Below the pieces are notes generated by a model. That model was given only the letters and a program-made list of their open reading frames with translations. It was not told where the DNA came from and did no database searches. Position numbers and translations under genes: made by a program. Below, piece by piece: positions 1-7,519 of a stretch of DNA of 17,671 nt (the first letter of the stretch is position 1; every line of letters begins with the position of its first letter). This stretch comes from Cryomorphaceae bacterium (GTDB taxonomy: Bacteria; Bacteroidota; Bacteroidia; Flavobacteriales; Schleiferiaceae), in assembly GCA_949547975.1 (NCBI GenBank), contig CATITW010000255.1, forward strand, positions 1 through 17,671, read 5' to 3'.

Positions 1-447
1 CAAACCATTACTGCCCTGCCTGGCGCCTCGTTTTTCTCGAGTGAACTCAGCTTTGCCATGATTCGTGGACAGCACGTACAGCTCACCGTTTTAGGAGCGA
101 TGGAGGTCAGTGACAGCGGAGATATCGCCAACTGGAAAATCCCAGGCAAGATGGTCAAAGGCATGGGTGGCGCGATGGATCTCGTGGCCTCGGCGGAGAA
201 CATTATCGTCGCGATGCAACACACGAATCGCAAAGGGGAAAGCAAGCTTCTACCTTCGTGTAGCCTACCGTTAACGGGCGTGGGCTGCGTAAAGCGTATC
301 GTTACGGATCTCGCCGTTTTAGAAGTGGATTCCGAGCGCGGATTCGTTCTGATCGAGCGTGCTCCCGGGGTAACTGTTGAAGAGATTCAGGAGAAGACCG
401 CTGGCCGATTGATCGTCGAGGGCGACGTCCCTGAAATGAACCTTTAG
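1..447 (+). CDS. scoB: 3-oxoacid CoA-transferase subunit B, C-terminal part (5' end outside window)
   Basis: This is the beta subunit of succinyl-CoA:3-ketoacid (acetoacetate) CoA-transferase, a cytosolic enzyme that moves CoA from succinyl-CoA to acetoacetate in ketone-body and butanoate metabolism. The reading frame is open from base 1 (QTITALPGASFF...), so the internal ATG at 58 is not the start and the gene begins outside the window. Family hallmarks seen are the stretch around MIRGQHVQLTVLGAMEVS, then DIANWKIPGKMVKGMGGAMD, then a conserved late segment ending ERAPGVTVEEIQ. About 148 residues are visible of a family length near 215-225. The alpha subunit gene, normally just upstream, would lie outside the window. 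The stop overlaps the convergent osmC-like gene by 4 bases. The family call is firm; the exact acyl-CoA substrate is inferred. Confidence 0.93.
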   Translation, partial: QTITALPGASFFSSELSFAMIRGQHVQLTVLGAMEVSDSGDIANWKIPGKMVKGMGGAMDLVASAENIIVAMQHTNRKGESKLLPSCSLPLTGVGCVKRIVTDLAVLEVDSERGFVLIERAPGVTVEEIQEKTAGRLIVEGDVPEMNL

Positions 448-854
448 TCGTTGTAACTCGTATCGATCTCGAAGCTCCCCTGGAGCATGCGATGGACGAA
501 ACAACGCGAGGCAGAAGCAAGGATTTTTTCACGTTGCTGCTCTGAAGTAGCACCGTCCCAATCCAGCTTTACATCAACTTTAGAGGCGAGGGCTCTGCCT
601 TCGCCTCTTGTTGTTTCTATAGCTAGGCTCGCACGAATCTCACCAAGCTCCACGCCCAGCTGTGCCGCTTTTGCACGTACCGTAACGGCCTTGCATTCTG
701 CTAATCCTGCAAGCACCAGCTCTACGGGATTCATGGCAGAGTCAAAGCCGCCAAAATCTTCGGGCTCATCGGCCTCCACGATATGACGACCGTTCGTGAT
801 AAAACTGCGGTAGACTTTGGGGTTGCGTAGGGTTACTTCGGTACGATCGGCCAT
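444..854 (-). CDS. OsmC family protein (peroxide/electrophile defence)
   Basis: A 136-residue OsmC/Ohr-superfamily protein, likely cytosolic. Members with two conserved cysteines reduce organic hydroperoxides. Here Cys54 lies in the motif LAECKAVTVR, preceded by the family signature SAMNPVELVLAGL, and Cys118 lies in SRCFVHR. Both positions match the reactive cysteine pair of the family. It looks closer to the general OsmC/YhfA-like branch than to classical Ohr, and the substrate is not known. It is the last gene of the minus-strand efflux operon: its ATG directly follows the stop codon of the cytochrome b561 gene with no gap, which points to translational coupling. Its own stop overlaps the convergent scoB stop region by 4 bases, and no terminator is visible between them. 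Confidence 0.88.
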   Translation of the reverse strand: MADRTEVTLRNPKVYRSFITNGRHIVEADEPEDFGGFDSAMNPVELVLAGLAECKAVTVRAKAAQLGVELGEIRASLAIETTRGEGRALASKVDVKLDWDGATSEQQREKILASASRCFVHRMLQGSFEIDTSYND

Positions 855-1355
855 TTATACAATGCGTTTTAAGGTGTTTTCTTTGGTGCGGAGGTAGTGG
901 CGAACTACTCCTCCGATGTGTGCGATGAGCAATACGATGAGCAGCAAGGTGGTGATCCCGTGAACGGGCTTTAAAGGCGTCCCTGTGATGAGCGCCGCAT
1001 CGCCTGCTTCAAACGCTTCAGGATACCCACCGGTGGCAACGACGGTCATCCCGCTGGCGATTGCTACGAACATCAAGACGTAGAACGCGCGATGGATGAC
1101 GTACATGAGTTTCTGGTTCCACGCCTTACCCGTTTCTACAGGGGCAGGGCGCTCCTTCTTGAAGAGCAACCAGGTGCGGTATATCGTTAAAAAGAGCAGC
1201 ACATAGCCGCCGATCGCGTGAAAAGGCATGAGCGACATGACGACTTCATTGTCCGATTTCTCCATGACCTTACCAACGACAAATAAACTGATGATCAGCA
1301 AGGCAGACAGGGCGTGAATGACGCGAACGTGTTTGTGGTATTTCGTAACAGACAT
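855..1355 (-). CDS. Cytochrome b561 family membrane protein
   Basis: A 166-residue, four-helix inner-membrane di-haem b protein of the bacterial cytochrome b561 (CybB-like) family. Likely helices are about residues 10-30, 44-64, 85-107 and 130-152. Candidate haem-ligand histidines sit where the family has them: His14 (VIHALSALL), His46 (PFHAIGGYV), His88 (VIHRAFYVL), and His132 with His146 (VHGIT...IAHIGG). E. coli CybB has been described as a superoxide oxidase that passes electrons to ubiquinone. A similar role here is inference, and haem-linked electron transfer is the safe statement. It starts 15 bases after the tolC-like stop and its stop codon touches the next ATG, so it belongs to the same operon as the RND pump and OsmC genes. 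Confidence 0.85.
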   Translation of the reverse strand: MSVTKYHKHVRVIHALSALLIISLFVVGKVMEKSDNEVVMSLMPFHAIGGYVLLFLTIYRTWLLFKKERPAPVETGKAWNQKLMYVIHRAFYVLMFVAIASGMTVVATGGYPEAFEAGDAALITGTPLKPVHGITTLLLIVLLIAHIGGVVRHYLRTKENTLKRIV

Positions 1356-1370
1356 GGCGGTAAGTACGGT

Positions 1371-2684
1371 TTAAGGTTGATCCGAATGAATGGTTCCCAT
1401 GAGCTGAAGCAGCGCGATTTGGGCATTGGTAGCGCGGAACTGTGCGCTCATCTTGCCTTGTTCTGCGGCCATCCATGCGAGCTGACTTTGACGGAGCTCG
1501 AGGCTCGAGGCTTGGCCTAAGGCGTAGCGCTCCTGAAGTTTTTCGAAACGCTGGAAAGCGACAGTCGCATTCGCTGTTTCTAAGGTCGCTACTTGCAGGG
1601 CATTTTGGAACGTACGGTAGGCATTGCGAACGGTATTTTCCATGGTTTCTCGGACTTGGTCGAGGCGGCGCGTGGCCTTCATCGATTCTAGCGCTGCGTT
1701 TTGGCGCTGAGTAGCGCTCTGGAAACCTGAGAACAAGTTGTACTGAAGACTTACTCCTGCCGAGAAGCCCGTGACTTGTTGCGAGGACAAGAAACCTGCC
1801 TCGGCTTGGCTTTGGTTGAGGCCGTAGCTCGCTTGGGCACTTACCGATGGGAATAGGGTCGACTGTTGCAGCTTTTGCTGAAGTACGGCCGTTTCAGCGG
1901 AGATTTCTGCGAGGCGCACGGTGGCGTTCTGATTCATGACAGCGGTTAAAATCTCTTCCACGCTCGCTTTGATGGCGTCTTGGTCCAAAGTGGTGTTTTG
2001 GGCTACGGTAAAGGATCTAGAAGACAGGCCGGCGAAGGTCGCAAAGGTGTTGCGCGCAGCTTCGAGCTGGGTTTGTAGATCGAGCAGGCTGACTTTATCG
2101 CGGTTCAGATCGACTTCGGCGGCGAGTAGGTCGGTAGAATTGGACCCGCCTAGGTCGTTCGTTAATACGGCTTTGTCGTAGCGCTCCTGAGAGATGGCGA
2201 CACTTTTGGTGGAAACCGCGACCGATTCTTGCAAGAGCGCGATGGCCATGTATTGCGACCATACGCCCGCAACGGTGTTTTCTAAGGCCTGGCGGTAGCT
2301 GAGATCGGCGGCTTGTTGCGATTTTTTCAAAAGGCCATAGCTGCGCTGGATGCGGCCTCCGGCGAAGAGCACTTGGCTCACTCCGAGGGACGCGTTTTGG
2401 CTCAGGGATTGGGCTCCGGCGACATCTTGGGTTTGACCCGTTGCAAATTCGAGGTTGGAGTTTTGGTTGCTACCGTTCGCACCAGCAGAGGCGGTGACGG
2501 TTGGGAGCATTCCGGCGTTACCGTACGTGGCAGAATTGGCCGCTTGCTGGGCGGAGACATCAGCGATGTACAGGTCGTGATTGTGCTCGAGCGCACTGGT
2601 GAGGGCCTCGTCGAGGGTGACCAAGTTTTGTGCGCCCAGTGTTGCGCTGAGCACGAGGCCCAAAAGGGTGAAACACTTATTCAT
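1371..2684 (-). CDS. TolC family outer membrane efflux channel
   Basis: The outer membrane factor of a tripartite RND exporter. The protein of about 437 residues has a signal peptide (MNKCFTLLGLVLSATLGAQ), then two similar halves of long alpha-helical periplasmic segments and short beta-strand segments (for example LGVSQVLFAGGR and VSLQYNLFSGF), as in TolC/OprM. I chose the ATG at 2684, which overlaps the RND stop by 8 bases and puts the signal peptide at the very N terminus. An in-frame ATG at 2711 would add nine residues (MNKSKTTRK) before it and deepen the overlap. Helical, Gln/Ala-rich composition and length fit the family. It is the partner of the adjacent RND pump and fusion protein. 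Confidence 0.9.
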   Translation of the reverse strand: MNKCFTLLGLVLSATLGAQNLVTLDEALTSALEHNHDLYIADVSAQQAANSATYGNAGMLPTVTASAGANGSNQNSNLEFATGQTQDVAGAQSLSQNASLGVSQVLFAGGRIQRSYGLLKKSQQAADLSYRQALENTVAGVWSQYMAIALLQESVAVSTKSVAISQERYDKAVLTNDLGGSNSTDLLAAEVDLNRDKVSLLDLQTQLEAARNTFATFAGLSSRSFTVAQNTTLDQDAIKASVEEILTAVMNQNATVRLAEISAETAVLQQKLQQSTLFPSVSAQASYGLNQSQAEAGFLSSQQVTGFSAGVSLQYNLFSGFQSATQRQNAALESMKATRRLDQVRETMENTVRNAYRTFQNALQVATLETANATVAFQRFEKLQERYALGQASSLELRQSQLAWMAAEQGKMSAQFRATNAQIALLQLMGTIHSDQP

Positions 2685-5600
2685 CTTGCGCGTCGTTTTT
2701 GATTTGTTCAAAATATTGTTCGCTTTTCATCTCAATGATCGCGGGCTCTACCTCTTCACGAGTGGGTTTTTCGTTCGTCCAGATGTGGCGGATGAGTACA
2801 CGAGCGTCATTCACCAAAGCCATCATCGAAGGAAGTACTACGAGGGTGAGCATGGTGGCGAATCCGATCCCGTAGGCGATGGAAACGGCCATTGGAATGA
2901 GGAATTGGGCCTGGAAAGAGGTTTCAAAGATCAGCGGTGCAAGACCTGCAATGGTCGTAACTGTGGTCAAGAATATCGCACGGAACCTGCTGATACCCGC
3001 ATTGTAGATGGCTTCGTACACGCCCTGACCGGACTTCACATTGATGTTGTATTTACTGACCAATACCAGCGAGTCGTTCACGATGATCCCGATTAAAGCA
3101 ACTACACCGAGGAAACTTAAAATGGACATCGGCATGCCGTGCAGGTAGTGGCCCCATGCTACACCCGTTAAGCTGAGCGGGATGAGCAGCATGATGACGA
3201 TCGTTTGCACGAGCGATCGGAAGGTGAAGGTGATGGTCAGGATGATCAAAAAGAGGATCAGAGGCATCACGGTTTGTGAGCTGTCCTGGGTCTTCTGACT
3301 TTCCTTTTGCTGCCCTTCGTAACGCGCGTTTACCGATGGATATTTGGCGAAAATTTCGGGTAGGATGTCTGCTTTGATTTGCGACAAGAGGGCTGGCGCA
3401 GAGCCGTTTGGCGAGGATAAATCACTTTCCACTCGGAATTCACGCTGGCCGTCGAGGTGGTTGATATTGACCGTTCCACGTTCGATGGTATAATTGGCCA
3501 ATTCTCTCAACGGCACATTGCCCGAAGGCGTAGTGATCGGCAATTCTTCCAAGTCCCAAAGTTGTTTGCGGTCCTTTTCATTCAGGCGTACCCAAACTTT
3601 CACCTCGTCCTCGCCGCGCTGCAGACGTTGCACCTGGGCGCCGAAGAAGGTTTCACGCACTTGGCTCATCACAGCGCCAGGCGTCAAGCCTAAAAAGCGG
3701 GCTTTATCCGTCAGCTCTAAAGTCACCTCGCGGATCCCTTTCTGGTCGTTATCGACAACATCGGCAAGGGCTTCCATCCCTTTGAGTTTCGACTTGAGCA
3801 TTTCTTTAGCCGCCTTGAGCTCCACGAGATCATAACTCACGAGCGAGATGGAGATCGGCTTACCGAAGGCTTGCACACCGCCAAAACTCACGTTGTCCGC
3901 ACCAGGAATGTCTCCTGCAGCACTCCGAATGTCGTTTTGGATCAAATACGAAGGTGTTAGACGCGTCTCAGAATCCAGCAGAATCACGTTCAAACGAGCT
4001 TTAGAAGAGATCGGTCCGATGTTTTTCTGCACGGCGGTTACGACGTCTAAACTGTCGTCACGTTCCGATTTGTATTGCGTATTCACTTCCCAAACCTTTG
4101 CTTCGATGTGGTCGATCCATTTCTGGGTAACCGCCTCATTCGTTCCGGCGGGCATGTCGAGACTGATATTGAGGTTATCGCGTTCGATGAACGGGAAAAA
4201 TTGGGTACGAATCACACCACCACCGATCGCGCCGAAGGTGACTACCATGATGGCGATGAAGAAACTGATGGTGATGATCTTGTTGTTCAACGACCAATTC
4301 AAAAATGGCGCATACACCCGGTCGCGGAATTTGAACAAGGCTTTGGTCGCTGCGCTCTGAACCGGATTCATTTTGGCCTCACGGTCCAGCTTCGCATGCG
4401 ACAAGTGGGCCGGCAAAAACAGCAGACCCTCGATGAGCGAAACCGCTAAGGTCGCTACCACGATGAATGACATTTCCGAGAAGAAATCACCCGCACGTCC
4501 GTCCAAAAAGAAGAACGAAGAGAATGCAATAATGGTCGTCAAAACCGCACTCACTACCGAAGGAACCACTTCAACGGTTCCATCCAATGCCGCCTTTAAA
4601 AGGGGCTTGCCGCGCTCAAAATGCGAGTAAATGTTCTCGGCAATGACAATCCCGTCATCCACCAGAATCCCAATCACAACAATCATCCCGAACAGCGAGA
4701 TGACGTTTATGGTAATCCCAAAGAAGGTGGCTAACACAAACATCCCGGCAAAGGATACCGGAATTCCGATCGCTACCCAAAACGCAAGACGTAGGTTCAA
4801 AAACAGCGCTAAAAGAATGAGTACCAAGAAAAATCCAAGTAACCCGTTCTCAAACAAGAGTTCCTTACGTTGCTGAAGCGTCACCGAGAAATCAGTGATG
4901 ATGTCGAGCTGCATGTGGTCCGTGTTCGCATTGTAGGTATCGATGTACCCGCGCAGGTATTCACAAGTCTGCAGCAAATCTTCCTGGTCGGTATTATTCA
5001 CGGTGATTTCTACCGATGAAATGCCATTGTACGCCGCACGTGCGGGGCTGTCTTCCCAGCGGTTGCGTACCTCACCAAGGTCTTTTAAACGGATCGTTTG
5101 CCCGTTCGGACGGCTCTGAACCACCACATTTTGCAAATCTTGCGCTTCGTAGTTTTTATTGCGCGAACGGATGAGCATCTCCTCTTGGGTTCCTTTGATA
5201 GTACCCCCGGTGATGTCCAGGTTCGTGGTGCGAAGAGCCGTTGCGATCTGCGATAAGGTCAAATCGTACTTGCGGAGCGTACTTTTGTCTAAGGCAATCT
5301 CGATCTCCTCGGCGGGAAATCCACTCAGCAACACTTTGGAAATGCCGTCAGCGAGGCGAAGTTCCCCTTCGATGCGGCGTGCTTCGGCTTTTAAACTATG
5401 AAGATCCACGCCCTCTCCTGTCAGCGCCATACTCATGGCGAGGGTGAGGTTTTCGCGCTTGGCCACACGCACGGGCTCCAGCCCTGTCGGGAAGGAAGCG
5501 ACGTTTTCAACCGCATTTTTTACGTCCTCGAGCACCATGTTCGCGTCATAGCCTTTCAAGACATCGACGGTGATGGTCCCTCGATTTTCGTTCGAGGTGG

Positions 5601-5847
5601 AGGTGTACTGCTCTACCCCGGTAAGTCCTTTGAGGTTTTGCTCAATTTTATTAATCACCCCTTCTTCTATCTCCTCCGGAGAGGCCCCAGGATATACCGC
5701 GCTAATGGTAATGTTGCGCGATTCAACGAGCGGAAAAAAGGTCGTATTTAGATTATTGTAGCTGATGTAGCCAAACAGGAAGAACCCGATCAAGAGCGCG
5801 TCTACGCCTACGGGATATTTGATGAAAAACTCTATTAACTTCTTCAT
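2677..5847 (-). CDS. RND efflux transporter permease subunit (AcrB/HAE1-like)
   Basis: A 1056-residue inner-membrane proton-driven exporter with the usual RND layout: TM1 near residues 12-30, a first large periplasmic loop to about 335, six helices, a second periplasmic loop, and the last helices, ending near residue 1010. Transmembrane helix 4 carries the paired proton-relay aspartates Asp397-Asp398 in GILVDDGIVIAENIY. In the TM10 motif the AcrB lysine region is replaced by IIVNDSLVLV (Asn924-Asp925), a variant known in several RND branches. The substrate cannot be read from sequence: drug, bile-like or other amphiphile export is likely, and metal export is unlikely because the sequence is HAE1-like. 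The start is 4 bases after the fusion-protein stop (TAAGGATATG), with an AGGA ribosome-binding element. The stop overlaps the TolC start. Confidence 0.95.
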   Translation of the reverse strand: MKKLIEFFIKYPVGVDALLIGFFLFGYISYNNLNTTFFPLVESRNITISAVYPGASPEEIEEGVINKIEQNLKGLTGVEQYTSTSNENRGTITVDVLKGYDANMVLEDVKNAVENVASFPTGLEPVRVAKRENLTLAMSMALTGEGVDLHSLKAEARRIEGELRLADGISKVLLSGFPAEEIEIALDKSTLRKYDLTLSQIATALRTTNLDITGGTIKGTQEEMLIRSRNKNYEAQDLQNVVVQSRPNGQTIRLKDLGEVRNRWEDSPARAAYNGISSVEITVNNTDQEDLLQTCEYLRGYIDTYNANTDHMQLDIITDFSVTLQQRKELLFENGLLGFFLVLILLALFLNLRLAFWVAIGIPVSFAGMFVLATFFGITINVISLFGMIVVIGILVDDGIVIAENIYSHFERGKPLLKAALDGTVEVVPSVVSAVLTTIIAFSSFFFLDGRAGDFFSEMSFIVVATLAVSLIEGLLFLPAHLSHAKLDREAKMNPVQSAATKALFKFRDRVYAPFLNWSLNNKIITISFFIAIMVVTFGAIGGGVIRTQFFPFIERDNLNISLDMPAGTNEAVTQKWIDHIEAKVWEVNTQYKSERDDSLDVVTAVQKNIGPISSKARLNVILLDSETRLTPSYLIQNDIRSAAGDIPGADNVSFGGVQAFGKPISISLVSYDLVELKAAKEMLKSKLKGMEALADVVDNDQKGIREVTLELTDKARFLGLTPGAVMSQVRETFFGAQVQRLQRGEDEVKVWVRLNEKDRKQLWDLEELPITTPSGNVPLRELANYTIERGTVNINHLDGQREFRVESDLSSPNGSAPALLSQIKADILPEIFAKYPSVNARYEGQQKESQKTQDSSQTVMPLILFLIILTITFTFRSLVQTIVIMLLIPLSLTGVAWGHYLHGMPMSILSFLGVVALIGIIVNDSLVLVSKYNINVKSGQGVYEAIYNAGISRFRAIFLTTVTTIAGLAPLIFETSFQAQFLIPMAVSIAYGIGFATMLTLVVLPSMMALVNDARVLIRHIWTNEKPTREEVEPAIIEMKSEQYFEQIKNDAQDE

Positions 5848-5851
5848 ATCC

Positions 5852-6958
5852 TTATTTCACTGGAATAACAACAAGTCCTGAAGCCGCCTTCAACGTAGGC
5901 TCGTCTACAAGCACGGTCCCTGTAGGAACGCCCGTAATGATGATCTCGTTATCAAGCCACTCCACCACATTCACCACCTTGCGCTGCAAAACGCTATCGT
6001 TCTCTATCGTATATACATATTCGTTGTCGGAAACCATGTATGCCGGCACTTTGAGCGCATCATGCACTTCGACCCCTTGCACTTTACCGGTGAGGTACAT
6101 GCCTTCGCGAAGGTCTTTTCCACGCACCTGGATCACGATCGAAACGCTTTGGGTAGCATCGTCCACAACGGGTGCAATACGTACAATCTTTCCGGACCAA
6201 TTCCCCCTAATGTCCGGCGAATCGAACACCACCGTCTGGCCTACGCTGAGCTGATCTGCATACGCTAAGGTTACCGCTGTGGCCATCTCGTAGCTCGAAG
6301 GCGAAAGGAAGGTTCCAAGTGCGCGGCCGGGTGACACTAAATTTCCTGGCTTCACAAGTGCACTGGCAACCACCCCGTCAAACGGAGCCTTTACCGCGAA
6401 TTTTTCGAGACGTTCCTCGGCACTTTTTACTTGGTAATAGGCGCTGGACATGCCGCGGGCAATCAAAAACTTCTCTAGTTTACCGGTCGTTTCCGGCAAG
6501 GCTGGCAGAGCGGCCTCTAGGCTCAAACCTTCGTAGTAGCTTTCGAAGCGTTCGTAGTCCCCTGGGTAGTCCTGCGAAATGTCCGGCAGCACGCCGAGCA
6601 AGGCATTGATGAAGTTCCCTTTGAGGCTCATCACGTTTGCGAGCGCTTCGGCATCGTCAAGCTGAATCATCACTTCGCCCTTTTTAAAGGTAGTTCCCTC
6701 GAGGAAGCTGCGGTCACTTGTGCGGAAAATACCACTCACTTCAGCGAGTAGGTTCGCACGCTTCTGCGCTGTGAGCTTTCCGTACACCTTCAAAGGAACC
6801 GCGATGGTATCCGTTTTGGCCGCTACGACGCGAAGTTCCATTTTGCGCGTGTCCTCTTTGATTTCCTCTTTCTGAGACATGCTACCGAGTCGCTTCGACA
6901 CGAGGATTCCTACTACGAGGATGGCAATCGCAATGATTGCATTCTTTACAAATTTCAT
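5852..6958 (-). CDS. Efflux RND transporter periplasmic adaptor (membrane fusion protein)
   Basis: A 368-residue HlyD/AcrA-type adaptor linking the RND pump to the outer membrane channel. An uncleaved N-terminal membrane anchor is visible at residues 6-22, with no lipoprotein cysteine. Then come the first half of the lipoyl/barrel-sandwich domain (VYGKLTAQKRANLLAEVSG ... GEVMIQLD), a helical hairpin of about residues 103-185, and the second half (FAVKAPFDGVVASALVKPGN). A beta-barrel follows (MATAVTLAYADQLSVGQTVV) and then a membrane-proximal domain ending near the C terminus. The ATG overlaps the marR stop codon by 4 bases (ATGA), so it is translationally coupled to the regulator, and the RND gene follows after 4 bases. 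Confidence 0.93.
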   Translation of the reverse strand: MKFVKNAIIAIAILVVGILVSKRLGSMSQKEEIKEDTRKMELRVVAAKTDTIAVPLKVYGKLTAQKRANLLAEVSGIFRTSDRSFLEGTTFKKGEVMIQLDDAEALANVMSLKGNFINALLGVLPDISQDYPGDYERFESYYEGLSLEAALPALPETTGKLEKFLIARGMSSAYYQVKSAEERLEKFAVKAPFDGVVASALVKPGNLVSPGRALGTFLSPSSYEMATAVTLAYADQLSVGQTVVFDSPDIRGNWSGKIVRIAPVVDDATQSVSIVIQVRGKDLREGMYLTGKVQGVEVHDALKVPAYMVSDNEYVYTIENDSVLQRKVVNVVEWLDNEIIITGVPTGTVLVDEPTLKAASGLVVIPVK

Positions 6959-7413
6959 AATTCGCCTGTATTGAGATTGTTGTTGATTTTGTTCAATGCA
7001 TTTTTTACCAGATCCAGCTCCACGTCACTTAGTCCCTGTGTAGCGCCTTGGTGCACGCGCTGCGCACAAGCGGCAATCGCAGGAAGAAACGACTTTCCCT
7101 CTGCGGTCAGCTCTACCCTATTTTCCCGTCTATTCTGAGGATTCGGTGCGGTCTGTACCCAATTTTTGTCTTGGAATTCTTTCACCATGCGAGAAACGCG
7201 GTGACGGTCCATGCCCATGACTTCAGTGAGCTCGCTTTGATTCATCGGCTCCCCTTTTCGCATGACCATGCAACCTATAAACGGCAAATACGAGGTGTTG
7301 ATCTCGATCCCTTCTTCGGCTAAGGCACGCCCCATGGCTTCGCGCATCGCACGATGTACTTTGCCGGTAAGGAAGCCTAAGCTGTTGGAAAGGTTATTTG
7401 GGTCGGGTCCCAT
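6955..7413 (-). CDS. MarR family transcriptional regulator
   Basis: A 152-residue winged-helix regulator, first gene of the efflux operon. The DNA-binding segment spans about residues 57-110: helix-turn-helix MNQSELTEVMGMDRHRVSRM, followed by the wing with the family pattern PNPQNRRENRVELTAEG. Flanking N- and C-terminal helices would form the dimer interface. MarR proteins usually repress their own operon and release DNA on binding an aromatic or amphiphilic ligand or after cysteine oxidation. Two cysteines are present (Cys48 and Cys116), so redox sensing is possible but not shown. The perfect inverted repeat just upstream of the start is the natural candidate operator. The stop overlaps the next start by 4 bases. 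Confidence 0.92.
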   Translation of the reverse strand: MGPDPNNLSNSLGFLTGKVHRAMREAMGRALAEEGIEINTSYLPFIGCMVMRKGEPMNQSELTEVMGMDRHRVSRMVKEFQDKNWVQTAPNPQNRRENRVELTAEGKSFLPAIAACAQRVHQGATQGLSDVELDLVKNALNKINNNLNTGEL

Positions 7414-7427
7414 GCACTTGGTTTAAG

Positions 7428-7452
7428 ATTGTTGCATAGGTACAACAACAAT
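7428..7452 (-). promoter_or_regulatory. Inverted repeat and putative -7 box upstream of marR (candidate operator)
   Basis: The arms ATTGTTG (7428-7434) and CAACAAT (7446-7452) form a perfect 7-base inverted repeat with an 11-base spacer, centred about 27 bases before the marR ATG. On the minus strand the spacer holds TACCTATG (7442-7435), close to the Bacteroidota -7 consensus TAnnTTTG. The nearest well-formed -33 TTTG lies at 7470-7467, giving a 24-base spacer, slightly long. An operator overlapping the promoter fits MarR autorepression. The repeat is seen directly; its function is inferred. Confidence 0.5.
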
Positions 7453-7454
7453 GC

Positions 7455-7474
7455 CAAACACGTGTTCAAACACG
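7455..7474. repeat. Short direct repeat with internal palindrome upstream of the efflux operon
   Basis: CAAACACG occurs twice, at 7455-7462 and 7467-7474, 12 bases apart (about one helical turn). The 10-base perfect palindrome AACACGTGTT sits at 7457-7466, overlapping the first copy and reaching the start of the second. A small hairpin, CGTGT/ACACG with loop TCAA (7461-7474), can also form. The segment lies between polA and marR, upstream of the putative marR promoter, and may be a second regulator site. Such short matches can arise by chance. Confidence 0.35.
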
Positions 7475-7519
7475 GGAAAAAATTGGTACTCAAAAAGTGC
7501 GTAACGGATGTGCTACAGG

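Noticed and set aside
58..60. ATG at 58 as the start of a short complete gene
   Set aside because: The same frame is open to base 1 and the upstream codons encode conserved CoA-transferase sequence, so the gene is cut by the window edge.
3060..3090. Loss of the AcrB TM10 lysine in the RND pump (Asn-Asp instead) as a sign of inactivity
   Set aside because: The same IVNDSLVLV-type motif occurs in functional RND branches, and the paired TM4 aspartates are intact.
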